A stretch of 64,000 nucleotides of DNA from Microbacteriaceae bacterium (lineage in GTDB: Bacteria > Actinomycetota > Actinomycetes > Actinomycetales > Microbacteriaceae). This document shows, piece after piece, positions 28,584 through 37,670 of the stretch; position 1 is the first letter of the stretch, and each line of letters begins with the position of its first letter. The notes below the pieces were generated by a model. The model did no database searches, was not told where the DNA came from, and saw nothing but the letters and a program-made list of their open reading frames with translations. The stretch spans positions 16,502 through 80,501 of the forward strand of contig JANXTR010000050.1 in the NCBI GenBank assembly GCA_025352325.1. The letters run 5' to 3'. The position numbers were made by a program, and so were the translations under genes.

Positions 28584-29603
28584 TCAGCCCGGGACGCCCG
28601 TCGACTCCCGCTCCACGATCGAGAACTCGGCGAAGATCTCCCGCGGAGGAACCACCGGATCCGCCTTGCCCTCGATGCGGTCGAGGAGCACGCGCACGGC
28701 GGTCTCGGCGATCTCCTCACGTCCGGGGTCGACGGTCGTGAGGCTCGGCAGCGAGTACAGGCTCTCGTCCAGATTGTCGAAACCGACCACCGCGACGTCG
28801 TAGGGAATCCGAATGCCCGCCTCCTGCAGAGCGCGCATCGCACCGAGAGCGAGTGTGTCGTTAAAGGCGAAGACCGCGTCGAAGCGAACGCCGGAAGCGA
28901 GCAACTCCCGCATCGAGGTCGCCCCATTGGAGCGGTGCCACAGGGCCGTGCAGCGGATCAGGTCCTGGTCGAACGGGACCGCCGCCGCCTCGAGAGCCTC
29001 CCGATGGCCTCTGAGCCGGAGGCCGGCAGAGCCGATCACCTCGCCCTCGTGCGCGCCGATGATGGCGATCCGTCGACGACCTCGCGCGAGCAGGTACTCG
29101 GTCGCCGCGCGCGCCGCTTCGACGTTGCGCATCGTTACGTGATCGGTCGGCCCGTCGAAGATCCGCTCACCGAGGAGCACCACCGGATACGGCTGCTCCA
29201 GGAGAAGGGCGTCATCCTGCCCCAGCCCGAGCGCGCTGATGAGGAGCCCGTCGGTCAGCTGGCGCCGGGGGCTCCGCAGCACCTCCAGTTCGCGCGCGCG
29301 GTCGCCACCGGTCTGCTCGATCAGCACGGTCATTCCGCGGCGCTCGGCCGCGACGATCACGGAATCAGCGAGCTCGGCGAAATAGCTGAGGCTGAGTTCC
29401 GGAAGCGCGAGGCTGATCGCGCCGGTGCGGCCCGACCGCAAATTCCGCGCCGTGAGGTTGGGCCGGTAGCCGAGCTCCGCGATCGCCGCTTCGACCTTCT
29501 CGCGAGTCTGCACCCGGATGTGCGGGTAGTCGTTGATGACGTTGGACACCGTCTTGATCGACACCCCGGCCAGATGGGCGACGTCGTGCAGGGTCGCCGC
29601 CAT
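28584..29603 (-). CDS. LacI-family transcriptional regulator of the arabinoside operon
   Basis: Repressor (339 aa) with an N-terminal LacI helix-turn-helix (ATLHDVAHLAGVSIKTVSNV), the hinge helix region, and a periplasmic-binding-protein-like sensor domain. The ATG at 29603 has GAGGAG five bases upstream; a GTG six bases earlier is in frame. Upstream lies a candidate own operator, and downstream are operators before the binding-protein gene, so it likely represses both itself and the importer-GH51-GH43 operon until an arabinose-derived ligand binds. It is on the same strand as the operon, 320 bp before it. Confidence 0.92.
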   Translation of the reverse strand: MAATLHDVAHLAGVSIKTVSNVINDYPHIRVQTREKVEAAIAELGYRPNLTARNLRSGRTGAISLALPELSLSYFAELADSVIVAAERRGMTVLIEQTGGDRARELEVLRSPRRQLTDGLLISALGLGQDDALLLEQPYPVVLLGERIFDGPTDHVTMRNVEAARAATEYLLARGRRRIAIIGAHEGEVIGSAGLRLRGHREALEAAAVPFDQDLIRCTALWHRSNGATSMRELLASGVRFDAVFAFNDTLALGAMRALQEAGIRIPYDVAVVGFDNLDESLYSLPSLTTVDPGREEIAETAVRVLLDRIEGKADPVVPPREIFAEFSIVERESTGVPG

Positions 29604-29646
29604 TCTCACTCCTCGGGTTCGGGCGCGGCGAGCCGCGCTGGCTCAC

Positions 29647-29662
29647 TGTACAACGTTGCAGG
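29647..29662. promoter_or_regulatory. Candidate autoregulatory LacI operator
   Basis: TGTACAACGTTGCAGG shares the core ACAACGTTG with the operators at 28509-28538 and lies 44 bp upstream of the LacI start codon. This fits autorepression. Confidence 0.55.
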
Positions 29663-29703
29663 CAGCGACCGTCGACCGCGGATGCGCGCCGGGATCGCGC
29701 CGC

Positions 29704-30933
29704 TCAGTAGCCGATGGGCGGAACGCTCCGCGGCCGGACGACCGTCCAGAACACCACCTGGGCGACCACAAGCACCGCAGCCATCACGACCGCCATCGGC
29801 AGCGCGCTGGTGATCCCGATGACCCCCACGATCGGCGAGATGAGGCCCGCGAGCCCGGCGTTGACCGCTCCGAGTAGAGAGGCGGCAGTGCCCGCCTCCT
29901 GGCCGTGATGCGCGAGAGCCAGCACCTGGATGCTGGGGAAGCCGAGACCGAAACTCGCGACCACGAAGAACAGCGGGATCTCGACCGAGAGCAGGCCGAA
30001 TCCGAGCAGATGGAAGATGCCGATCAGCGACGACGCCACCAACATGATCGAGATTGCGGCGGCGAGAACCCACTGCGGAGCGACCCGGCGCATGACCCGT
30101 GAGGAGGTCTGGGAGGCCAGCGCGAGCCCGATCGAGTTGACCCCGAAGAGCAGCCCGAACTGCTGGGCGTTGAATCCGTAGATGCTCTGGAACAGGAACG
30201 ACGACGACGAGAGATAGACGAAGAGCGCCGAGAAGACCAAGCCGCCAATGATGGCCAACCCGACGAACACCCGGTCGGTGAAGAGCGCGCGATACCGCGA
30301 GCGCATGGTGTTGTGGCCGGAGACGCCTCGTCGCTCCGGCGGGAGGGTCTCGGTGATGAGGAGCGCCGCGATCACGAGCACCAGAGCTCCATAGGCGGCG
30401 AGCGAGATGAAGATGCCGCGCCACTGGGTCACAAGCAGCAGTTGCGAGCCGATCACCGGCGCCAGGATGGGGGCGAGACCCGTGATCAGGGCCATGCGCG
30501 ACAGCATCCGGATCAGCGGCTGCCCGCCGAACAGGTCGCGGACCACCGCGAGCGCCACCACGCCGCCGCCGGCCGCGCCGATGCCCTGGGCGATCCGCAG
30601 CACCGTGAGCAGTTCGATGTTGGGGGCGAGGGCGACGCCGAGGCTCGCCATGATGTGCACCGCCGTCGCGATCAAGAGCGGGGTGCGTCGGCCGACGCGG
30701 TCGCTCCAGGGGCCGACGACGAGCTGACCGATCGCGAAGCCGATCGTAGTGGCCGTCAGGGTGAGCTGGACGGCGGCATCCGAGGCCCCAAACTCGCGCC
30801 CGACGCTCGGGAACGCCGGCAGATACAGGTCGACGGTGAACGGCCCGAGCGCGACGAGGAGCCCGAGCGCGACGATGTAGACGACGCGCTGACCCCGCGA
30901 CAGGGAGTCGCCGGCATGGGCAATGGTGGTCAC
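29704..30933 (-). CDS. MFS drug efflux transporter, Bcr/CflA family
   Basis: Inner-membrane proton antiporter (409 aa, 12 predicted helices) of the Bcr/CflA group, which exports drugs such as bicyclomycin or chloramphenicol. The DHA1 motif A region is visible between helices 2 and 3 (GQLVVGPWSDRVGRRTPLL), and LDLYLPAFP-type sequence follows helix 1 (FTVDLYLPAFPSVGREFG). The start is GTG. It sits between the LacI regulator and the dehydrogenase gene, all on the minus strand. Sugar export is a possible but unsupported alternative. A pair of direct repeats in its upstream region may be a regulator site. Confidence 0.88.
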   Translation of the reverse strand: MTTIAHAGDSLSRGQRVVYIVALGLLVALGPFTVDLYLPAFPSVGREFGASDAAVQLTLTATTIGFAIGQLVVGPWSDRVGRRTPLLIATAVHIMASLGVALAPNIELLTVLRIAQGIGAAGGGVVALAVVRDLFGGQPLIRMLSRMALITGLAPILAPVIGSQLLLVTQWRGIFISLAAYGALVLVIAALLITETLPPERRGVSGHNTMRSRYRALFTDRVFVGLAIIGGLVFSALFVYLSSSSFLFQSIYGFNAQQFGLLFGVNSIGLALASQTSSRVMRRVAPQWVLAAAISIMLVASSLIGIFHLLGFGLLSVEIPLFFVVASFGLGFPSIQVLALAHHGQEAGTAASLLGAVNAGLAGLISPIVGVIGITSALPMAVVMAAVLVVAQVVFWTVVRPRSVPPIGY

Positions 30934-31021
30934 GGCGGAGCAGCCCGTTCGGATCGTGGGGTGGAGTGGTCGCCGCAGGCGGCGAAAGGTGCAAACGCGG
31001 CGTGGCGCAGGATGTTCCGCC

Positions 31022-31048
31022 GTGAAACTAATTTAGCGCAAGTGAAAC
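31022..31048. repeat. GTTTCAC direct repeat upstream of the MFS gene
   Basis: Two copies of GTGAAAC (GTTTCAC on the minus strand) start 20 bp apart, two turns of the helix, with AT-rich DNA between (TTGCGC and TAAATT on the minus strand). They lie about 90 bp upstream of the efflux gene and just after the dehydrogenase stop. Position and spacing suggest a regulator binding site. Confidence 0.35.
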
Positions 31049-31051
31049 GTG

Positions 31052-32041
31052 TCAGTCACGCGCTCCCGCGGCATACACGACGGGTGCCGGGCCGAGTTCG
31101 GCAAGCAGCCGGGACATCGCGACGTACGCGCGATTGCGGTAAGCCACGAGCTCGGCCACCCCAGCGGTCGGGGCCTCGAGGAATCCGGATCCCGATTTGG
31201 AGACGCCGTACCGCCCCGCGTCGACCGCCTCCTGCAGCATGGCCGGGGTCGGGAAACGGTCGGGATACGCCTGATGCAGCATCTCGAACACCCGACCGTA
31301 GGTGTCGAGACCCGCCATGTCGGCGATCGCGAACGGACCGAAGAACGGCAGGCGGAAGCCGAGGGTCCCGCGGATGATCGCGTCGACGTCCTCCGCGGAA
31401 GCGACCCCCTCCTCGACGACGCGGGCCGCCTCGTTGAGAAGGGCGAACTGCAGCCGATTGAGCACGAAGCCGGTGCGGTCGGCGACGGTCGACGGGGTCT
31501 TGCCCACCGACTCCACGATCGCGCTCACGGCGACGACCACCGCAGGATCGGTGCCCTCGTGCGGGATGATCTCGACCGCCGGAATGAAAGGCGACGGGTT
31601 GCTGAAGTGCACCCCGAGGAAGCGCCCCGGGTGCAGGACGGCGGATGCCATCGCCCCGATCGCGATGCTCGAGGTGTTGCTGCCGATGATCGCGTCGGGC
31701 GTCGCCGCCGCCGAGATGCGGGCCAGAGTCTCGCGCTTGAGGGCGGGGATCTCGGGCACCGCCTCCTCGATGAAGCGGGCGTCTGCGACCGCCTCCTCGA
31801 GCTCGTGAGCGGTCACCCGTTCAGCGATCAGCTGCTCGGCCCCCGCCGGGAACAGCCCGTCTGCCGAGAAGGCCGCCGCCTCGCCGATCAGTCGCTCGCG
31901 ACTGCTCCGAGCGACCTCGAGGCTGACGTCGGCGATCCGGACCGGGTGACCCGCGAGAGCGAGCACCTGGGCGATGCCGCCGCCCATGTAGCCGGAGCCG
32001 ACGACGGCATGGATCTGCTCGGACATGCTCTGTTCGGACAT
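31052..32041 (-). CDS. 3-hydroxyacyl-CoA dehydrogenase-family enzyme
   Basis: NAD-dependent dehydrogenase (329 aa). The Rossmann motif is VVGSGYMGGGIAQVLALAGH and the catalytic region is GRFLGVHFSNPSPFIPAVEI, where the usual His-Glu pair occurs. A C-terminal dimerisation domain starts near DRTGFVLNRLQFALLNEA. The ATG at 32041 has GGAGG five bases upstream, better than the TTG at 32068. Relatives include hydroxybutyryl-CoA dehydrogenases and L-gulonate 3-dehydrogenases. Its place among sugar genes, with a TIM-barrel isomerase 38 bp upstream, makes a sugar-acid substrate as likely as a fatty acid one. Confidence 0.8.
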   Translation of the reverse strand: MSEQSMSEQIHAVVGSGYMGGGIAQVLALAGHPVRIADVSLEVARSSRERLIGEAAAFSADGLFPAGAEQLIAERVTAHELEEAVADARFIEEAVPEIPALKRETLARISAAATPDAIIGSNTSSIAIGAMASAVLHPGRFLGVHFSNPSPFIPAVEIIPHEGTDPAVVVAVSAIVESVGKTPSTVADRTGFVLNRLQFALLNEAARVVEEGVASAEDVDAIIRGTLGFRLPFFGPFAIADMAGLDTYGRVFEMLHQAYPDRFPTPAMLQEAVDAGRYGVSKSGSGFLEAPTAGVAELVAYRNRAYVAMSRLLAELGPAPVVYAAGARD

Positions 32042-32079
32042 GGTTTCCTCCAACTCGGTCTCGTCCAACTCGGGGTGAT

Positions 32080-33036
32080 TCAGAGCACGGGCTGCGTGAC
32101 GCGACTCGTGCCCAGACGGTAGTCGCCGTTCTCGGGCAGGATGCGGCGGAGGTACTCGCGATTGGCGGCGCAGACGCTCAGGCCGTCTCCGCCGTAATGC
32201 TCCGTGCAGATGATGCCCTGGAATCCGGCGTCGAGCGCCATCGCGACGACCTCGCGATGGTTGATGATGCCGCTTTCGAGTGGTGCCGGCACCGCCATGA
32301 GCCAGCCGCGATCCGGATGCTCGTCACGCTGGTAGCTCTTGGCCTGCCAGTAGTTGGCGTACGGCAGGGTCGCGGCGTACAGATCGCGCCAGTGCTCGAC
32401 CGGTCGGTGCAGCCGGATCAGGTTGCCGACGTCCGGGCACAGGCCCACCTCCGGCATCCCGATCTCCTCCACGAGCCGGACCGCGGACGCAGCGGTGCCG
32501 AGGTATGTGTCCTCATAGAGCTCGAGCGAAAGCAGCACGCCGACCTCGGCGGCGTGCCGGCCGAGGTCCTGGAATCGTCGGACCGCGAGCGCCCGCACCT
32601 CCGGGTCGTCGGAGTCGCGCGGCCCGTCGACGGTCCAGAACCAGAGCGCCTCGCGCTGCGCCGGCGTCAGCGGTCGGTGCAGGCCGAGGCAGACGACCTT
32701 CGCCCCGAGCCGCGCGGCGACGTCGATCGTGCGGTGGTCGTACGCGAGGTTCTCGGAGCCGCGCTCCGGATCGACCACGCTCTTGCGGGTCACCGCGATC
32801 GCCGGCGCCCGTAGACCGGAGTCGCGCAGTACCGCGAGCAACTCGTCCTGTCGCGACTCCTCGAGATCGCCGGGCCGCACCCAGCTGTCCGTGAGATCGA
32901 CATGACGGAATCCGGCGCGACGCACCTGACCCAGCGTCGCCGACCAGGATGCGGCATCCGCGTCGTGCTCATCGGTCGATTGGAGGAGGGCAGCGGTGAT
33001 CGGCCAGTGCTCTGCGGTGAGTGCCATCGGGGTCAC
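32080..33036 (-). CDS. Sugar phosphate isomerase/epimerase (xylose isomerase-like TIM barrel)
   Basis: AP-endonuclease-2-like TIM-barrel enzyme (318 aa) of the sugar isomerase/epimerase family. Expected metal-ligand positions appear as VLLSLELYEDTYLG (Glu), PEVGLCPDVGNLIRLH (Asp) and IICTEHYGGDGL (Glu). The GTG start has GGGGAG four bases upstream. It is divergent from the acetyl xylan esterase gene (85 bp between starts) and probably co-transcribed with the dehydrogenase downstream. It may isomerise a pentose or sugar acid, but the substrate is not visible. Confidence 0.82.
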   Translation of the reverse strand: MTPMALTAEHWPITAALLQSTDEHDADAASWSATLGQVRRAGFRHVDLTDSWVRPGDLEESRQDELLAVLRDSGLRAPAIAVTRKSVVDPERGSENLAYDHRTIDVAARLGAKVVCLGLHRPLTPAQREALWFWTVDGPRDSDDPEVRALAVRRFQDLGRHAAEVGVLLSLELYEDTYLGTAASAVRLVEEIGMPEVGLCPDVGNLIRLHRPVEHWRDLYAATLPYANYWQAKSYQRDEHPDRGWLMAVPAPLESGIINHREVVAMALDAGFQGIICTEHYGGDGLSVCAANREYLRRILPENGDYRLGTSRVTQPVL

Positions 33037-33121
33037 GCTACTCCCCCGGAGCGAATCCCCGGCGCGCTCGCGAGCCGAACAGCAATCGCGGGGGATCGGA
33101 CGCGTGTAGCATCTGACGACT

Positions 33122-34087
33122 ATGGCCCTGACCGATCTCCCCCTCGCCGAACTGCGCGGCTATCGCGCCCGGCTGACCGAGCCGGACGACTTCGACGAGT
33201 TCTGGCGCGCCACCCTGGCCGAGGCCCGGGCGACCGGCGGAACGGTCTCGCTCGCGCCGGCCGACACGGCGATCAGCGAACTACTCGTCGACGATCTGAC
33301 CTTCCCGGGGTTCGGCGGCGAACCCGTGCGCGGATGGGTGACGCGACCCGCGCGCGCGAGCGGCCCGCTGCCGGCCGTCGTCGAGTTTCTCGGCTACAAC
33401 GGGGGTCGCGGCATCCCCGGCGAACGGCTGCAGTGGGCGGCTGCTGGCTACGTGCACGTGCTGATGGACACCCGCGGCCAGGGCAGCGGGTGGGGTACCG
33501 GCGGCGACACCCCCGACCCGCACGGTTCCGGTTCCGCCTTCGCCGGGTTCATGACGCGCGGCATCACCGACCCGCTCGACTACTTCTACCGCCGGGTCTT
33601 CACGGATGCCGTGCGTCTGGTCGACGCCGTGCGCGACTTCGCGTTCGTAGATGCCGCGCGCATCGCGGTCACCGGAGGCAGTCAGGGCGGCGGCATCGCG
33701 CTCGCCGTTGCCGGCCTCGTGCCCGGACTGCGCGCCGCCATGCCGGATGTGCCGTTCCTCTGCGACTTCCGCCACTCGGTGGAGGTGGCGATGGGGCCGC
33801 CCTTCACCGAGATCGCTGGATACCTGGCCGTGCATCGCGACCACGGGGAGACCGCCTTCCGCACCCTGGCGTACTTCGACGGCGCCTCCTTCGCGCGCCG
33901 GATCGACGCCCCGACGATCATCTCGATCGCCCTCATGGACGAGGTGGTCCCGCCATCCGGCTCGATCGCCGCGTTCAACGAACTCAGCGTCGAGGATCGT
34001 GAGCTCGTCATCTACGAGTTCAACGGCCACGAGGGCGGCGGGCTGCTGCAGTGGGCGCGCCAGGCGGCCTGGTTGGCGTCGCGCTAG
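33122..34087 (+). CDS. Acetyl xylan esterase (CE7 / AXE1 family)
   Basis: Alpha/beta hydrolase (321 aa, cytosolic) that removes acetyl groups from imported xylo-oligosaccharides. CE7 signatures are clear: the RGQGSGWGTGGDTPDP loop, nucleophile S187 in GGSQGG, D273 (ALMDEVVPPS) and H303 (NGHEGG). The family usually carries about 320 residues, which fits. It reads away from the TIM-barrel gene and overlaps the stop of the convergent ROK regulator gene by four bases. It complements the glycosidases on both sides. Confidence 0.93.
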   Translation: MALTDLPLAELRGYRARLTEPDDFDEFWRATLAEARATGGTVSLAPADTAISELLVDDLTFPGFGGEPVRGWVTRPARASGPLPAVVEFLGYNGGRGIPGERLQWAAAGYVHVLMDTRGQGSGWGTGGDTPDPHGSGSAFAGFMTRGITDPLDYFYRRVFTDAVRLVDAVRDFAFVDAARIAVTGGSQGGGIALAVAGLVPGLRAAMPDVPFLCDFRHSVEVAMGPPFTEIAGYLAVHRDHGETAFRTLAYFDGASFARRIDAPTIISIALMDEVVPPSGSIAAFNELSVEDRELVIYEFNGHEGGGLLQWARQAAWLASR

Positions 34088-35262
34088 CCCTCGCTCGCGG
34101 GGTCGGCGAGCAGCGCCGAGAACGCGAGCTCGGCGGCGCCGATCATCAGGCGATCCTCGCCCAGCGCGGCCGAACAGATGCGCGTGCCCTCCCAGGCGGC
34201 CGGCACCGCCTGCGCCGCGACATCCGCCTCGAGCCCCTCGGGGCCGGAGGCGTGGACGCTCGCGAGGAAGCCGCCGAGCACGACCAGTTCGGGGTTGAGT
34301 ACGTTGATGGCGTTGCTCAGGGCGACCGCGAGGACGCGCCGCTGTCGTGCGAGTTCCTCGCGCACGGCCGGTGAGACAGTGCTCAGCAGAGCTGCTTCGA
34401 GGGTGGCCTCGTCGCCACCCGACAGGCCGAGTGCGGCGAGCAGACGCGCCCGGCTGACCTCGTCCTCGAGGGTGCCGTTGGGCGTGCGCCGGTCGGCAGT
34501 GTCGGCGAATCCCGGGCGGTTCTGCCCAAACTCGCCCGCGAATCCGCTGTGCCCGCCGAGTGCTCGTCCCCCCGAGATCACGCCGCCGCCGATGCCGCTC
34601 GCCCCGCCGTTGAGGTAGATGAGGTCGTCGATGCCCTGGCCGACGCCAAACAGGTGCTCGGCCCAGCCGCCGAGGCTGGCGTCGTTGCCGGCGCGAGCAG
34701 CACGGCCGGTGGCGGACTCGACGAGCGGGACGATCCCGGAGTCGATCCAGTTCAGGTGCGGCGCCCAGCGGACGGTGTCGTCGACGGATCTGACAAGCCC
34801 GGGCACAGCCAGCCCGATCCCGACGACGTGGCGGTCGACGAGGTCCCCCGCGAGCTCGGCGACCACCTCGGCGATGAGCGCGGCGGTCTCGTGCGGGGTG
34901 ACCGGATGATCCACCTCGCGCCGCACGCGACGTACCACCCGCGCGCCCAGTCCGACGATGCCGACCGTGATCGCGTCGAGCTCGGGGTTCACGGCGATCG
35001 CCACGGTGCGCTGATGCGGTGTGACCACCGGGGACGGCCGGCCGACCCGGTTCGTGGCCTCCGGGTTGTTCTCGACCACGAGCTGCAGTTCGACGAGCTC
35101 GCCGACCAGCGCGGCCACGGTCGATCGGTTCAAGCCGGTGAGCTGGGTGATCTGCGAGCGGGACGCGGCTCCGGTGCGGTGCACGAGCCCGAGCACCGCC
35201 GAGAGGTTGCCGCGGCGCACCCCGTCGAGGTTGCGTCCGAGACCGGTCACTGGGCCTGTCAC
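34084..35262 (-). CDS. ROK-family transcriptional regulator (XylR/NagC type)
   Basis: Repressor of 392 aa with an N-terminal winged helix (SRSQITQLTGLNRSTVAALV) fused to a ROK sugar-kinase-like domain (IGLAVPGLV; LIYLNGGASGIGGGVI). The Cys cluster (CxCGxxGC) that normally binds zinc in ROK proteins is absent: GHSGFAGEFGQNRPG is followed by a Cys-free stretch. It is divergent from the xylo-oligosaccharide importer operon, which it probably controls. It starts at GTG and meets the esterase gene tail to tail. Confidence 0.9.
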   Translation of the reverse strand: MTGPVTGLGRNLDGVRRGNLSAVLGLVHRTGAASRSQITQLTGLNRSTVAALVGELVELQLVVENNPEATNRVGRPSPVVTPHQRTVAIAVNPELDAITVGIVGLGARVVRRVRREVDHPVTPHETAALIAEVVAELAGDLVDRHVVGIGLAVPGLVRSVDDTVRWAPHLNWIDSGIVPLVESATGRAARAGNDASLGGWAEHLFGVGQGIDDLIYLNGGASGIGGGVISGGRALGGHSGFAGEFGQNRPGFADTADRRTPNGTLEDEVSRARLLAALGLSGGDEATLEAALLSTVSPAVREELARQRRVLAVALSNAINVLNPELVVLGGFLASVHASGPEGLEADVAAQAVPAAWEGTRICSAALGEDRLMIGAAELAFSALLADPASEG

Positions 35263-35311
35263 GCGGCAACTGTATCCAAGCCGCGACGGCGGAAGGACGA
35301 TTTTGTTGCCC

Positions 35312-35340
35312 TTGACGCCAAATCACCACCGACATATGAT
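35312..35340 (+). promoter_or_regulatory. Sigma-70-type promoter of the second sugar importer operon
   Basis: TTGACG (35312-35317) and TATGAT (35335-35340) are separated by exactly 17 bp. Downstream, TTTCG (about 35358) and CGAAA (about 35373) form an inverted repeat with 10 bp between, overlapping the expected leader; this is a candidate ROK operator. It is 56 bp upstream of the binding-protein start. Confidence 0.65.
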
Positions 35341-35395
35341 CCAGTCATCCCAATCACTTTCGGTCAGATGGTCGAAACTTTCGAGGAGTTCAAAG

Positions 35396-36685
35396 ATGAA
35401 CAAGCACAGCATGAGACGGCTGGTCGCCGTCGGCGCTGCCGCCGCCCTCGCGGTCGGCGCCCTCGCCGGTTGCAGCTCCGGGTCCACGGCCGGCAGCGGC
35501 AAAGTCACCCTCACCTGGTGGAACAACGCCACTGCCGACCCGCTGAAGGGTCTGTGGCAGGACGTCGCCAAAGAGTTCGAGAAGACTCACCCCGACGTGA
35601 CCGTCAAGGTCACCGGCTATCAGAACGAGGACCTCCAGAAGACCCTCATTCCGAACGCTCTGCGGTCGAACACCCCGCCGGACCTCTTCCAGGCCTGGGG
35701 CGGTGGCGAGCTGAAGGACCAGGTCGCGGCCGGATACCTGAAAGATATCTCGAGCCAGATCAAGCCTCAGCTGACCGCGATCGGCAGCGCGGCGAGCGGC
35801 TGGCAGATCGGCGGAAAGACGTACGGGCTCCCCTTCCAGTACGGCATCGAGGGCTTCTGGTACAACAAGGACCTCTTCTCGAAGGCCGGGATCACCGCGG
35901 CGCCCACCACGCTGACCGAGCTGAACGACGACGTCACCAAGCTGAAGGGCGCCGGGATCACGCCGATCGCCGTCGGCGCCGGCGACAAGTGGCCCGCCGC
36001 GCACTGGTGGTACAACTTCGCGCTGAAGGACTGCTCCCCCGCCGTGCTCAAGAGCGCGCAGGCAAAGCATGTCTTCACCGACAAGTGCTTCGTGCAAGCC
36101 GGCACCGACCTGCAGAAGTTCATCGCCACCAGCCCGTTCCAGGACGGCTTCCTCGCCACCCCCGCCCAGCAGGGAGCGGGCAGCTCCGCCGGCCTGGTCG
36201 CCAACGGCAAGGCCGCCATGGAGCTCATGGGGCAGTGGGATCCCGGAGTGATGAGCAGCCTGACCGACGACAAGAAGGTCCCGTCGTTCCTCGGCTGGTT
36301 CAACTTCCCCGGCATCCCCGGATCCGCCGGTGACCCGACCGCGGCCCTCGGCGGCGGCGACGGATTCGCCTGCTCGGTGAAGGCACCGCCGGAGTGCGTC
36401 CAGCTCCTCCAATACATCGTCAGCGTCGACGTGCAGAAGCGCTTCGGTGCCAGCGGAGCCGGCCTGCCGGTCACCAAGGGTTCCGAGTCGAGCATCACCG
36501 ACCCGAACCTGGCCGCGGTGCTGAAGGGCAAGGCGGACGCCTCCTACGTCCAGCTCTGGCTCGACACCACCTACGGCCCCACGGTCGGCGGCGCAATGAA
36601 CGACGGCATCGTCAACCTGTTCGCCGGCAAGGGCACTCCGCAGGACATCGTGAAGGGTATGACGGACGCCGCGGCGACCGAATAG
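35396..36685 (+). CDS. Extracellular sugar-binding lipoprotein of ABC importer
   Basis: CUT1-type solute-binding protein (429 aa). The ATG has GAGGAG nine bases upstream. Signal peptide MRRLVAVGAAAALAVGALAG ends in lipobox Cys (about residue 26). The mature part has VTLTWWNNATADPLKG, PPDLFQAWGGGELKDQVAAG and GLPFQYGIEGFWYNKDLF. It would bind xylo-oligosaccharides, judged by the GH3 enzyme in the same operon and neighbouring xylan genes. The promoter and a candidate ROK operator lie directly upstream. Confidence 0.93.
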   Translation: MNKHSMRRLVAVGAAAALAVGALAGCSSGSTAGSGKVTLTWWNNATADPLKGLWQDVAKEFEKTHPDVTVKVTGYQNEDLQKTLIPNALRSNTPPDLFQAWGGGELKDQVAAGYLKDISSQIKPQLTAIGSAASGWQIGGKTYGLPFQYGIEGFWYNKDLFSKAGITAAPTTLTELNDDVTKLKGAGITPIAVGAGDKWPAAHWWYNFALKDCSPAVLKSAQAKHVFTDKCFVQAGTDLQKFIATSPFQDGFLATPAQQGAGSSAGLVANGKAAMELMGQWDPGVMSSLTDDKKVPSFLGWFNFPGIPGSAGDPTAALGGGDGFACSVKAPPECVQLLQYIVSVDVQKRFGASGAGLPVTKGSESSITDPNLAAVLKGKADASYVQLWLDTTYGPTVGGAMNDGIVNLFAGKGTPQDIVKGMTDAAATE

Positions 36686-36689
36686 AACA

Positions 36690-37670
36690 ATGACGAGCAC
36701 CATCACGGCCGGGTCCGCGGTTTCCGCGGGCCCGGCCCCCTCCCCCTCCTTCCCGGCCCGCCGGCGCGGCTCATCCCTGGGGCGCAAGCGCATCGAGATC
36801 GCCCTGTTCGCCGGCCCGGCACTGCTGGTCTACGTCGCGTTCGTGCTGGTCCCGGTCGTGCTGGCCGCGGTGTACAGCTTCTACAAGTGGAACGGCTACG
36901 GGCCGATCCAGGACTTCATCGGGCTGGAGAACTACCGCAGAGCCCTCAGCGATCCAGTCTTCCTCTCGGCGATCGGGCACAACCTCTTCGTGGTCGTCCT
37001 GTCGCTCGTTGTGCAGGGACCGATCGCGATCGGCATCGCGCTGCTGCTGAACCGCAAGCTGCGCGGCCGCACCTTCTTCCGAGTCATCATCTTCATCCCC
37101 TACGTGCTCAGCGAGGTCATCGCCGGGCTGTCGTGGAAGCTGCTGCTCCAGCCCGACGGGCCGTTCGACAGCTTCCTCAGGTCCATCGGCCTCGGCTCGC
37201 TCAAGCACCTGTGGCTCGCGGACTCGAACATCGTGCTCTGGACGGTTTTCGCGATCCTGACCTGGAAGTACGTCGGCTTCGCCATCATCCTGTTCCTGGC
37301 GGGCCTGCAGAGCGTGCCGGCCGAACTCGAGGAGGCCGGCCGGATCGACGGGGCGAGCTGGTGGCAGATCCAGCGGTACATCACCCTGCCGCTGCTGGGA
37401 CCGACCATCCGGATCTGGGCGTTCCTGTCGATCATCGGATCGCTGCAGCTCTTCGACATGGTCTGGGTGGTGACCGGCGGAGGACCCGCCGGCGCGACCA
37501 CCACCATGGCGAGCTACATGGTGCAGTACGGCTTCCAGCGCAATCAGCTGGGATTCGGCAGCGCCGTCGCCGTCATCCTCTTCATCATCTCGCTAGTCTT
37601 CGCCCTGCTCTACCAGCGCTTCGTTCTCCGCCGCGACCTGCAGGGGTCGCTGACTCGAGGGGTCGGCTGA
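36690..37670 (+). CDS. Carbohydrate ABC transporter permease (MalF-like)
   Basis: First permease (326 aa) of the second CUT1 importer, with a Pro/Ser/Ala-rich cytoplasmic N-terminus and six predicted helices. The EAA loop is LEEAGRIDGASWWQIQRYI. It starts four bases after the stop of the binding-protein gene. No ATPase gene is in the operon. Confidence 0.93.
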   Translation: MTSTITAGSAVSAGPAPSPSFPARRRGSSLGRKRIEIALFAGPALLVYVAFVLVPVVLAAVYSFYKWNGYGPIQDFIGLENYRRALSDPVFLSAIGHNLFVVVLSLVVQGPIAIGIALLLNRKLRGRTFFRVIIFIPYVLSEVIAGLSWKLLLQPDGPFDSFLRSIGLGSLKHLWLADSNIVLWTVFAILTWKYVGFAIILFLAGLQSVPAELEEAGRIDGASWWQIQRYITLPLLGPTIRIWAFLSIIGSLQLFDMVWVVTGGGPAGATTTMASYMVQYGFQRNQLGFGSAVAVILFIISLVFALLYQRFVLRRDLQGSLTRGVG

